A stretch of DNA of 64,000 nucleotides from Halichondria panicea. Its lineage: Eukaryota > Porifera > Demospongiae > Suberitida > Halichondriidae. Shown piece by piece: positions 12,323 to 30,800 of this stretch. The stretch spans positions 5,885,205-5,949,204 of the forward strand of contig NC_087378.1 in assembly GCF_963675165.1 (NCBI RefSeq), in the 5' to 3' direction. Made by a program: the position numbers and the translations under genes. Below the pieces are notes generated by a model. That model did no database searches. It saw only the letters and a program-made list of their open reading frames with translations, and was not told the origin of the DNA. The stretch's first letter is position 1, and each line of letters opens with the position of its first letter.

Positions 12323-12558
12323 CCTCTTCAGTTCTATGCTCAGTGCAGTGCAATCATGTAGATCTAGTTATATACATGGGTGTAACCATGCAGGTCACAC
12401 CCATCCATTGTTATCTGAAAAGTTTATCAGTTGCTTCACAAAACTGTATTATTAAACATCACTATAACACCTGAATAACTGCAAATTACAAATTAAGCAT
12501 GCTGCCTGTGCCCACTAACTCCAACATCTCTATTCGACGACTTGACCAAAAAAAGCAT

Positions 12559-13372
12559 TGGGAACAAGACCTACAAAAACATTTGCAATGTGAAAAATTG
12601 CTAGGATTGTTCGGGGGAAAGCACCAAAAAGCATAGAAACAAGAAAGCGGACGAGAGCATAACTCCAATCCGTTACAACATCATTCATATGCATGTACCG
12701 GTATATATATACAGCTAGTGTTGAGGTAGCCTCGATTCCAGGCCGATTAAATACGTATTTTAATCGGCCTTGAATCGAGCCCAGTGTTGAGGTAGATCTA
12801 TAATTTTTGTTATTATTATAATTTATTAGCATCACAATTAATTGACATTAAACCTATTAGAAATTTTAAAAGAGATTATAATTATAGACTGCATGCACTT
12901 TCATTACATGTCATAATACTTCCATATGCATGTCAACATGCATGGTACAATGATCCCCACAAATAATTATCCAAAATCACTGTGTCTGTATTGACTATGC
13001 ATGCATGTATACAATGTATAGGGAAGTAGGATTGGCCGAGAAAACCGCTTAATTACAATGGAACCTCTGTTAACAACCACCTCCGAATAAAGCAGCTGCT
13101 ATATAACGGCCAGGCACCCAGGTCCCAAATGAACAGTTTGTGTACAAAACAACCTCTCAACAAAGACCACCTCTGTATAAAGGCCAAAACATTGTTCCCC
13201 AAAGGTGTCCGTTATAGAGGGGTTCCACTGTATCATAGAAAAACTACCAGCGAATCATGTTGTAACGAATTGGAGTTATGCTACTCGTCCGCTTTCTTGT
13301 TTCTATGGTTTTTGGTGCTTTCCCCCGGCCAATCCTAGCAATTATTTTTTCACATTGTTTGTGGGTCTTGGT
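12559..13372. mobile_element. TIR element, CATTTGCAATGTGAAAAATTG family, copy 1
   Basis: About 120-bp inverted ends: the left reads CATTTGCAATGTGAAAAATTG, then GGATTGTTCGGGGGAAAGCACC and GAGCATAACTCCAATCCGTT; the right (13253-13372) is its inverted complement. The interior includes another repeat (13057-13235). A second copy lies at 48311-48855. Confidence 0.7.
13057..13235. repeat. Dispersed repeat ending TTATAGAGGGGTTCCACTG
   Basis: Words AACCTCTGTTAACAACCACC, AAAGACCACCTCTGTATAAAG and GGTGTCCGTTATAGAGG recur in diverged form at 4815-4973, about 6815-7025 and 57961-58025. No ORF of interest. Confidence 0.6.
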
Positions 13373-15274
13373 ATAAATACACATTTGGTGTCATTGAAGA
13401 AAAGACTCTACTTGTTCGATGATAAATTCTATCTGAGGGGTATTTGATATGATGAGAGAATGTAGTACGTGTCATGTCATATTGAGTTAGAGAATTGAGC
13501 AAATCACTGTAGACCAGGAAAAGCATAATTCAGGCCCAAGGATACTTCCTCGTGGAACCCCAGAAGATACTGGGAGTGTAGAGGTGAGCTAGTGGTGACC
13601 ATTACTATTATGCATGTGACCATTACTATATGGATACCAATTACCATAGAGCTGTTAGGTACTTTTGAAACCATCACATGCATGCAGCCAGATCATTTTT
13701 TTAAGAAGTCTACTTGAGCTATAATTATAGGTACTCAATCAAAAGTATTTAGAAGTCAAGCTGGCATCTTTCTACAACATATAATAGGAAAGCCAAACGT
13801 TGCTGCAAACATGAATCATGCATGCATGTCTCAAGCAGCTAATAAACCCAAACACAAATATCTTATCCTGTAGGTCCAGAACCATTGAGATCGAGCAAAG
13901 TAGGGGAATTGGTCTATAGTTTGAGCTTTTGTCCCTGGACTTAAAAGATTGGGATATTTCCACTCTGTCGGGATTTTGCAGCTCATACCAAATCTCCCAT
14001 GCAGGCTAAACAAAATATAATGCAACATGTTTTGAGTATATCCTATAGTACCTGTGATGCACATTTACACACACGAACCACGTACAAGTTTCTTTTCTCC
14101 AACAATACAGTCCTAATCTAGATATGTCACGAAGTAGATTGTCCCCCCCCCCCTCTCGGAACAAAATATATACTCTGGAGCAGTGTGCTCAACGCATGTG
14201 CATACAACAAAACATATAGTGCTGACCTAGTGCTGGAAAATACGAAATGGTTGGAACACTTCTATGCAGAGAGTACCGTATAACGGGTTTCTAGGGTCTA
14301 AATGTTCGTGGATTAAGCATGTACGTATGAATTTATTATCGCCATGCATGCATGCTGCAAAACGCTGCTATTCCGCGAAAACCATTCCAACAGTCTTTCC
14401 GCAAAGTTTATACCCTCGAAATATACCTGTGGTATAGCAAAGACTTAATTTACACCTGTGGTAGCAAAGACTTAAATGCAGGAAGAACATAGTACGTACC
14501 GCTTCAATCAGTGAGCTAGGGCACTCCGCTACGGAAGTGTCTAGGGGGGGGGGGGCAAGATACTCCGGAGTAACGTGTACAAACTCTAGGGGGGATACCT
14601 TACACAAAACGGGGGGGGGGGGGGGCAAGTTACTCTGGAACAAAGTGTCTGGGGTATACACCCTGCTCCGGAGTAATGTGTCCGGAGGGCAATCTACTGC
14701 GGGTGACAGATCTAGATCCCTTGCAGCCATGATTAGTAATTTATGCCTCTATAAATTATTATATAGAGACGTGTCGTAATCTCCCCGAGCAGTAGGAGCC
14801 TAGAGATATGAGTGTGTGTAAGTGCATGTGTGGAATGAGACGGGTAGCTAATTAACAATGGATTAGACTAACCATAGTCTATTTGCGTTGAGTTCGGCCC
14901 CGGAAGTTATGTGGTTGACAAGTAAAAATGTATGGCAGGGACTTCTACATGGAAAAATGCTGAGTGGAGCTATGTAGATAGGAATCCAATGGTAATCTAA
15001 CCCTAACCCTAACCTTAACCAATTATAAATGGCAATGAAGAAGTATGATAAGGTTGTGACAACTTTATAAAGATCGAACTCAACATAAATGGACGATTAT
15101 ACTGATATTTCTGTCAAGCAAAAAAGCAGTATAATACTCCCATCTCATGTATGCAGCCAACAGGGCACAAAGAACAGTGATGTAATTAACCTCGTTTCTA
15201 TTTTGTTTCAGCAAAAACAACTAGAATTAAACGCAAGCAGCAACCATTTTTCAAAGCTAACAACAGTAGTAAGT
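13373..15274. other. Intergenic region without a gene
   Basis: Contains G-runs (14547-14556, 14611-14624), a decayed CCGTATAGCG fold-back (about 14275-14425) and a CCCTAA-type telomere-like tract (about 14998-15020). It also has a short decayed copy of a coding exon from the neighbouring gene (about 14775-14815: CTCCTACTGCTCGGGGAGA against CCCCTACTACTCCGGGAGA at 15379-15399). Nothing else supported. Confidence 0.6.
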
Positions 15275-21623
<6,349 letters not shown>

Positions 21624-21831
21624 TAAATTTCAGAGTGATTATAAGGGGTCTAATTGGAAAAGATGGTCAAACAAACAAGCCCCCTTTTGGACACAGTAGA
21701 CTACCATTGAATTTGGCGATCATTACCACAAACCAAATACAAAATAATGTAAGGTGAATCACAGATAGTATCTCTACTATCTATGGGTGAATACAACAAT
21801 TGAAAGTGTCATAAAAACTAATGCACACAAA

Positions 21832-24429
21832 CTATTTTCCAATCTTCTTTGACAGTTTTTTCCTAAGTTTTTCAAGCTTTTGGCAACTTTCAGGTTTTTC
21901 TTGTTTTCCTACATAAAGTATAATTACGTACAAAGTGCAGAACTTTTGATGCACCTCACCTCTTCTTCTCCGTGAGTATTTCTCACTATTACAATGGTGA
22001 TTGAGATTCCATAAGTACTCATTTATCACCTCCTTCTCCACTGATGCTAACAGGTTTTCATTGGACACATACTCACGAGCAAATGATTTCTGCAATTAAC
22101 AAACCAGTCAACATGAGTGCAATAAGCATGACTAATGTAATACTTACCTGTACAAAATACTGAATATTAAAGTCTTTGACATATCGTTTTATTGGATATG
22201 AGCTGAAGAGATTGAAACACATTAATCAACAAGTGTAATCAAAAAATTAAGTTGTTACTCACTTTGACTGATACAGTGAGAAACTTGCTGAAGGGAAAAA
22301 TCCAGTCAATACGTTACCAAAGAGGACAACAATTAGAAGAATTACTATTGGCACTAGCTGACAAAGCATGGCCAAGCCACTGTCCGGCTCTTGACGGGAA
22401 TGTGAATGTGACTGTTGTGTGTGTATAGGAGAGAGACATAATTATTATCAAAAATGTGTACCGACAGAGTAACTGTATATGTGCATTGTGGAGACGGTAT
22501 ATTGGATGGCTGCATAGCGTACTTAGTGTACCACTACACTATAATATATATACGTATCAGTTTACATAGCAATAATTCTACAGTTTGTTCAGATAGTTTT
22601 AATGGACCTTTTCGGCTATGAAGTACGTAGCAAATAACTATCTCAGTGTACAAATACAGTGCTTATTATAAGGAGACTATGGTACATGTGGAATGTACAT
22701 GTAGTTGGTGTGTGTGTGTGACTCACCCCATGGCTGTGACCATATCTACTGTGACCTGTCCTTCGTCTGTACACTGTCCTACCAAACGGATCTCGATGGA
22801 CAGAATACGATGGCCCAAAGCCTATAAAAAATAAAAATAACTGATACTCGTACTGTACAAGGCAATGCAGAAGACACCATCGCAGCTCTAGAGCTACTGT
22901 ACATGTTCATTACTTCAATGTACAATTATAATTATTATGTGTAAAGTGCCCCCCTCCCCCAAAAGTCCAGTCCATAAGATACCTCTAGCTTAAAGCTCCT
23001 ATATACCTTAAAACTCCTTTATAATAGCTAAAGAATCGATCTAGGGCTTATGATGTGTACCATTTCCAAAGAAAGAGTCTCCAAAGAACATTCTGAACAT
23101 CTGATCAGCATCAATGTCTGGCTCAGCGTATGCATTGGTCGCCCTCAGCCCATCCTCTCCAAACCTGTCATAATCGTTTCTCTTGTCTTTGTCACTGAGA
23201 ACTGCATACGCCTTGCTCACAGCTGCACAAGGAGGAGTATCTTTTTACAGTGTGCAATTTAGGTAATAGAGGAAAGGAGAGTTTGTAACTTAGGACTTTT
23301 ACAGATCCCTAGAACCTTAATTCACACTGAAACAAAGTTTTATGGAAAAATTGAAAACCTTGTACATTACTAACTGAGAGAGGTACAGTACATAACATAA
23401 TTATAAATCATGTAGGACTATTGAGTTCTGAAGTAGAGCTAGTGTGTTCACACTGTACTGAATAGCAACGACAATGTTAAAATGATGTACAGAGCAAGTG
23501 AAAACACACCTTTGAAAGCATCATCAGCTTTAGGAGCATTGTTCTTGTCGGGATGGAGCTGCAGTGCCAGGCGTTTGTACTGCTTCTTAATCTCAGCTTC
23601 AGTGGCAGTTTTAGGCACCTCCAGAATCTCATAGTAGTCATGGCAGACAAGCACTCTAGATTCAAGTCAGAAATTGAGCATGGGTCTATACCGTATAGCG
23701 GGAAATTTTCGCGGGTGCAAATTTTCGGTATTTGGCTTCAGAGCCCTCAGCATAAATTTTCGTGGGTTCTAATATTCGTGTTTCAATGCCAGTTTATCCC
23801 AGTTTTAATTTTCGCGTTAACTACTCTGCCCTCGAAAAACGCGAAATTTTGCAACTCAAGAAAATTTCCCGCTATACGGAGATCCTGGCTTCTATGTAAA
23901 CAATTTCCTAGTGTACTTCAGTTATTACGTATAATATAGGGACTTTTTGGTCACACCTTTTCACAGCCTTGGCTTGCTCTGGAGTGTAGCTCTCTTTAGA
24001 CGTTTTTGGTTCTTCTTCCTTGGGTTTACTGGATTCTTCCTTGGGAGGAGGAGTGGAGTCTGAGGGAGGGGCCGGCTTAGACGGGGTCGACCCTTCTGAG
24101 CTCTGTAGCTTGTTTAGAAATTCTGCAGGAAGTTTAGCACAAGCAGAAATGTGAAGTAGACTCAGAAACGATTGAGCATTACATTAGCGCCGTGCTGGGG
24201 TATGCTACATTGTAGATCTACTGTTTGTGCTATCTAAACCCATGTACTTGCTTCCAAGCAAAAGAAAACCATGGCAACGTCTACTGTACCCACCTTTAGT
24301 ATATTCGGTCGGGCACAGTTTGAGTGACTTGCTTGCCAGCCTCTCCGCCTCCTCTGTCTTGCCCTCCTGTAGGGCCACCTTAGCCTTGCCCAGCCACTGA
24401 AGGGCAGCATTCTTATTGGCTGCCTCCAT
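21832..24429 (-). CDS. DNAJB12/14: DNAJB12/DNAJB14-type ER-membrane J-domain co-chaperone
   Basis: Nine exons: 24429-24294, 24122-23957, 23655-23510, 23222-23061, 22821-22727, 22411-22263, 22202-22148, 22089-21960, 21908-21832. They join in frame to about 371 residues, matching family length. The N-terminus has a TPR-like helix pair ([20 protein letters not shown]), then a charged linker ending [11 protein letters not shown]. The J domain follows ([20 protein letters not shown]) with the HPD motif intact in LHPDKNNAP, then the G/F-type region with [15 protein letters not shown]-like residues, and one membrane span ([19 protein letters not shown]). The C-terminal segment ([17 protein letters not shown], then [16 protein letters not shown]) corresponds to the DUF1977 region. 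The family recruits Hsp70 to the cytosolic ER face for membrane-protein quality control. Confidence 0.95.
23689..23880. repeat. CCGTATAGCG-family fold-back
   Basis: ATACCGTATAGCGGGAAATTT at the left pairs with AAATTTCCCGCTATACGGAG at the right. In DNAJB12/14 intron 2. Confidence 0.85.
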
Positions 24430-24813
24430 GGATATCTGTATAGAGGGGAAGTACAGTAATCACAAGCCGACAATTAAGCGTCTGATATTGCATCAGACTT
24501 TTAACACACACAATAATCATGTACCCCATGCCCGCGCCTAGTCACAGAAAATTGTCCAGGCATAAGAACATAATTACCTCTTATTAAGTGTCAGTCTAAG
24601 AATATAGCAAAGGCCTAGACTAGACGTATTGTTACAGTAGACACAGTATAGACGTAGCTTAGTTCTCTAGCTCTAGCTAGCTAGCTCTAGCTCTATGGAT
24701 ATGACTTTCTACTGCTTTCTTGAACTCTGAACCCAGTTAATCTGAATGGACATTATTTGAAGAAATTCAACAAAGCGACTGAGGGGGAAATTCAAAAATC
24801 ATAAGAGCTCAGA
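24430..24813. promoter_or_regulatory. Divergent DNAJB12/14-CCDC138 promoter region
   Basis: 384 bp between two opposed start codons. Contains a CTAGCTCTAG tandem (24664-24693) but no motif I can assign. Call is positional. Confidence 0.45.
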
Positions 24814-27800
24814 ATGTCCAAGAACAATGGGAAAAGAATTGTATGGGTCAGGCAAGAAGACTCCCCTTCTCCCGAACCAGTGGAGCAAATGGTTTTATCC
24901 GAACTCGTGAAGATTCGAGATCAGCTAAAAGTACAATAGATCTAGCATCGGCACCATGTACCGTACAGCGAGTAATTTCTGGTGGTCAAAACATTCGTGG
25001 TTGAGCAATGTTTAGTCATTTGTGGGTTATAATTTCGTGGTTGCTGCTTGCATTGTAGGTAAAGGTAGTCAAGTTCGCTTCATTCGCGGGTAAAATATTC
25101 GTGCTCATTGTTTCAACCATGAACATTTTGAGCGCTGAAATTTACGCACTAATAGGGTATCACATGTACTGTAGTGGGTGTGACCCGAGCTGCTTATAGT
25201 TATTGTGATGTATTTATGTTGTATTATCGTTTGTTTCCTTAGTAGGCACACACATGTAATCATAGTACAGTACACTTTAGGTAGAGATTCCCAATTTTTA
25301 AAGTGTAGATATTAACCCCCTCAACAACATAATTAGTTTGTTGTTTACTGCACACACTGACAGTGTAGTCTCGTTCTCTGGCATTCCTTTTTTCTTGTTG
25401 TAGTCATAATTATATAGACTACATAATTATATGTTGTAGTCGGTATTATATTTGGCGAATGAGAGGTAACAAAAAAAAGAGGCAGCAAAGAAAGAAATAG
25501 GCGTAACTCGATCCAATTAATGCAGTTCTTAGTGGCAAAGAACAGAAAAAGGAGAGCCTGTGTAGAGGCTTATACACAGTGTACAATAATTATTACATGT
25601 ATACCGTATAACTGGATTAATATTTACCAAAGATCGCCTAATTTAAAACCACCAAATTAAAGTTTTCCGGTGGACACAACGTCACTGCTGTAGTAGCCAC
25701 GCCTGAGACGCCAACTTAAAAACCGCCAAGTCGGTTCAAATGGCTCATTCGCCAAATATAATACCCGCACACAAATCAATCACTTTACCCCAGCTAAACG
25801 TATTTTGTAAGAGCTCTTCGTGTGCAGGTGCAGCTGTCTTGTGTTGCCGAGCGAGAGACTGCCCTGAGGGAGAGAGAAGAGAGGATGAATGAGTTGGAGG
25901 GTCTATTGGCCAGCACTCAGGAATCACTCACACACTACATTGAGCAAGAGGTCCAACGAAGACTCAAGGTGTGCGTGTGGGGGTTGGGATTAAGTGTCAT
26001 TAATGTATATGTGGATGCAATCCCTCTATTAAGTATTTCTACCCGTACTCATCTACATGTAAGTTAAAGTATTACAATTGTGTTTTATCTGTGAATTAAG
26101 CTACTGTACCAGTTACTAGTGCACACACCGACTTTCTTTAACCCAGCTGAGTGTCATAATTACATATACATGTATATACATTATTGATAAATTCCACCTC
26201 AATAGTTGGTATGTACTGTAATCATGCAGGAATACCAGAAGGAAATGGAGAAAATGGAACAAAATTTTCAGCTGAAGGTCAAAGAGAATCAACGACTGAA
26301 AAGCTCTTTTGAGACGATTCGAACAGCGAATAAAAATATGAAGCAACAAGTACGTAAGTCGTAAATGTAGTACATTTATACTAAGCACGTGCATACATAA
26401 CGTTAACTTTGATAGTTGACAGAGAGTGTATGGTCCCATCTGTGTGTGCCCTCAAGATTTGCACATTATTATTATACTTGTTGCATTTCTGCCATGATAT
26501 CTCAACGCCCATTATATTGCAGATGGATACCCTGAAGACTGAGAAAGATCGTCTAGTGAGCCAGCTGTCTAGTACGCAGGGTCGACTGAGGAGCGTACAG
26601 AGGAAGGTGGAGCACAGCCATAGACTGAGGACTACTCCTCAACCCAATCAGGTATACATATAGTCAGTACATGATTGAATGTTTACATTCTGCGTCTGGA
26701 TGGTGAATTTGTCATCAATAGCTGTATTTGTAGCTTTAACATGGTGGTGGCGGTGTTGGCATAGATTTGGACCCAGGAAAGGGCGACAGCAACCTTGGTT
26801 TGGTACATGAAACTCCTTCTCTAGCTCCCATTGCACTGTGCATGCCATAAATCCTATACAACATTTGAGTGGTGACGTGTACATATAACAGCAGTATGTT
26901 TACAATGTATACATGTAACTATAATTGTCAACCACAGGTGTCTGTCAGTACCCAAACGTTACCATGGAGTTCCCCACTCTCCACCCCCTCCACAATTGTG
27001 TCTATCCAAGTCACCTCCCTGCTCATGACACTGGTCACTGAGGCACTCTCCAACCCTGATAAGTTGAAGCCTCCAGTCAAGAAGCTTCTTCAGCTCTCCT
27101 CTCAGTTGTTGCCCTCACTGGACCCTAGTCTGGAGCTGCCCTGCGTTCAGTTTCTCTATTGTGTGCTCATGCAGACCAGCAAGCAAGAGGTATCGTGTTT
27201 GTAATTATTGAGCGTTTATCGTTTCTGTAATAGTGTACAGTCAGGTGTAAACTTAATATTATGGCAAATTTATAGGAGTATGAGAGTGTCACTTTAATGA
27301 GCTAATGTGTAGGCTTACATGGACGATTGCATTTGTCTAACAGTTTCTCATAACGAGGGTTACAAGTGTCAATGTATTCCACCATATCAGTTGGAAGCTC
27401 ATGAATAGGAATAGGTTTCTCGTCCATTGAAGGACTTTTGATAAACCCCGTCGATTCTTGAAATGAGTCGAAATAGGACTCCCATTCTTTCACTGGCATT
27501 CTTGTATCTAGTTTTCCCTCCTCCCACGCGATCATGTGTGGTTCAAAAGGAATGTCGATTGCTTCACAGTACAATCTCATCATTTGGTCAGGGTCAGCCA
27601 GTATATCGTCTGTGCTAAACACGATAGCATTCTTACCCAGTGTCTCTGTGAGATACTCATACAAAGCGTATAGCTCCAATAGTCCTTTTACTTTCTCTAT
27701 TGCAACCCCCTTTTTATAAAGCTTAAATTGTGAATAAATAACCTTTGTTGGATCACGTATTAGAAACGTGTGGGTGACCTTGGGATCGCTTAGTTGCTGC

Positions 27801-30800
27801 AAAAGTTGAGGAAATTGTTCAGAGTCTTTGGGGGGCAAATGTTTTGCCATCTCTTTAGCAAACAGTACATCCACACCAGGGTAATCCTGGAGTATTTTCT
27901 GACAAACTACAGAGTATGAAGGCTCACAGAACAAAAAATCGGGCTCTCTTTGATAGGGCCACTCCAGAAGCGCAGCAGGTGGATTGGGGGCAAAGTAGTA
28001 GGGACTGATGAACCATTCAAGGCAGCCTTTGACAGTAGTGTTCTTGAGTGTTGTAATAGACCTGTAGACTGCAGTGGACACACTTCTTGGTGCTGTCCAC
28101 AGAATAACTGTTCTAGTCATTGCTAAACAACACATGTTGTGGAAACCACTCCTTTTAATTAATAATAGGCCCACTCTAATAGAACCTAAGGTCACTAATT
28201 GGATTTCCTCTTATAGACTACTTCAAGCCTAGTTTTAATGCCTGTAGGCTTAAAACGTTATTGCAGGGTGGTAAAATTTTATTTTCACTGATTTTGCTCA
28301 GAAGTAAATACATGTACACGTACATGCCAGCTATGCGTTGACCTCGATAAAAAGCCACTCATGGTATCGAGGTTAACAAGAGCACTGACTTGTACTTGTA
28401 TCTCTGCTTCTGAGCAAAATTAGCATTTGACCCCCCTAAAAGATTTAAGCCAACAGGCACTAAAAACTAGGCTAGGAGAAATCAATTATTGACCTTAATT
28501 AGCTAAGGTAAAGTGGTTCCAGCCTCCTATGACTCTAATAATATATGCTACATTCTAATTAACTACTCAGTCTGGAGTGCAATGATATGCATATTCATCA
28601 CTCTGATCAGCCTCGATCCCAGGCCGCACTTCCTTGAAGCCTTCTGAATAGAATGGAGCTGAAGTGTCGCCAAACAATCACACTAACAGGTCCTTCAACT
28701 TTTGAAGTCAAACCGTTACAGTCTACAGCAACCAGAGCCACTAGCTACAGTGCATCCAGACAAATTTTGCTTTATCAAAAGATTGTATTTAAGCTTGACT
28801 CTGTGTAATTTTTGTACCTTAGCCGTTAGATCTTCTTCAAATCTCTCCCTAACCGAAATGGCACCAATTTTGAGCACTGCGGAGGATATGTAGATATGTA
28901 AGCAACATCGAACCTTTCATAAGATAGCCAAACTATCTATAGATGTTGAGAGATTTGCTCTTGCTTCTACTAAGTCTAGCCTATAGTTTTGTAAGCTTAG
29001 AGCTTTATATTTCAGGGGTGCATAGGTGCCAGCTGTCCCTAATTTAGCACTCCTGTCCCTTGTCTCGCACGGTCTGGAAGCTGCTCTTTATCTTCGGTAT
29101 CCCAGACTCTCTTAAGGTTTTCTGCTCCTGAGCTAGCTGCTCCCGGCAGCAATAAAGCACAGGAAGACTGAAACTATGTAGAATATTGTACAGAAACAGT
29201 TTTACGCAGGAGAACTTAGCTAGCCAGTCCAATATGTGGGCAGTAGTCTGCAAGAGAAGAAAGCCAATTAGTGGCTAAGGCCAAGTAATTCCAGCCTTTT
29301 CTGCTCTTCATTCACTCAACTTTCATGTGCTTTTATCTCTCTATGTACGTGGAATCTATACACTCAGACTGTATAAATTATGTATAATTATGTTGTCCCC
29401 TGCAGAAATCCCAACTTACAACGACACTGAGGAGGATTACTGAGCAACTTTATCAACAAAATGTAAAAAAACAATATTTAAATTTACCCAAGTGAGAGTA
29501 CATGCATGGACCTTTAATATACCGTATGTACATGTATACATAATTTATATATACACATTTAACTCCTATGTACAGGTGTGTAGGTTTTATAGGAGCAGTG
29601 ATTTGATTGTCCTTACATTCTCCATGCTTGCTATTCTAATCACCGCATCTCAAGGTTAGACATTTGTGGTACTGTATACGTATACACTAAGTAAGTGTGT
29701 AGCTTCACATCCCTACACTGCAGGCGATTCACGTACACCTTTACGTTCATCACTTTTCAGTTGATGTGGTCTGTGAAGTATTGCACAAGTTGAAGGACAC
29801 TCTATCAGAAAGTGGACAGGTTATAACCGTATTTGTATAGCCTACAGTACTATAATGGTGGCTATTTCACAGGAAAGTAGATCTTCCTGCTGTTATCTTG
29901 AAGTACATGAACATGTTGAAGCTAAAAGTCACTTGTTCATAAGTAGTCTTAGCAGTTAGCAAACTATTTGTTGTTACATGTTATGGTGCCAAACTTCAAA
30001 TCAGTGCAGGGAGCTGTTTTTGACAAACTCTGGTGTTGAGCAGCTGGTGACTCTAGCCCACCCCGTTAATAAAGTGACTGTTACCCTCATTGTGGACATA
30101 CTATTGCAGCTGTCCGTGGAGTCATGTTAGTGTTACCTGAGGACATGTACAGTTTTGTATTTACTCAAGAGCTGCATGGTTAATAGAAATGAGAGTGCAT
30201 AGCTTACTCCTTAGTCCATACCGTATAGCGTGTAATTTTCGTGGGGTAAAATATTGGTTATTTTCGTGGGCAAGCTGACCTCCACGAAAATTTCCCCCAC
30301 GAAAACTTAGGCGGCATGGCTTACCAGAACGCATGCAATGCAGTGCAGTCAAACGACTTCAAACTAAATTTTTTACTCACCAAAATCACTGTTTTCGAGT
30401 TGAACCCCCCACGAAAATTACCCGCTATACGGTAGTACTTAAGATGTCCACTCAGTGTGGTTAAGGCATGCCCAATAGCACGATATGCAAGTGATCATAT
30501 CTTTGAGATAGTTTCATATGAATCAATAAAATTTTGTAGGAATGTAGTCTCATAAAGAAGCTACATGCTGAACAAATGTGTAGGTCATGTGACCTTTTAG
30601 GGTGGTGTTACAGTGTAATTAACCTTAATTGAAAATCCGGAATTTGTGCAGCGTTTGCAGGCACGCATAAATCTGGGAAACTGTTGTTTTTTTCTATTTA
30701 AAGCCCCCTTATTATATATGCGTATTTAAAGTATCCGCTGAACTAAAAATGCTGGACAATTTTTCCAGGCACCACAAGAAAGATAAAATGAAAATCTTTT

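Noticed and set aside
14998-15020. CCCTAA tandem as a telomere
   Set aside because: Only about three units, flanked by ordinary sequence; too short for a telomere, and a similar tract at 19548-19560 sits in a hairpin loop.
29044-29253. Minus-strand ORF ending in a charged helical stretch
   Set aside because: Lies in a CCDC138 intron with no partner exon or recognisable family; may be a repeat fragment.
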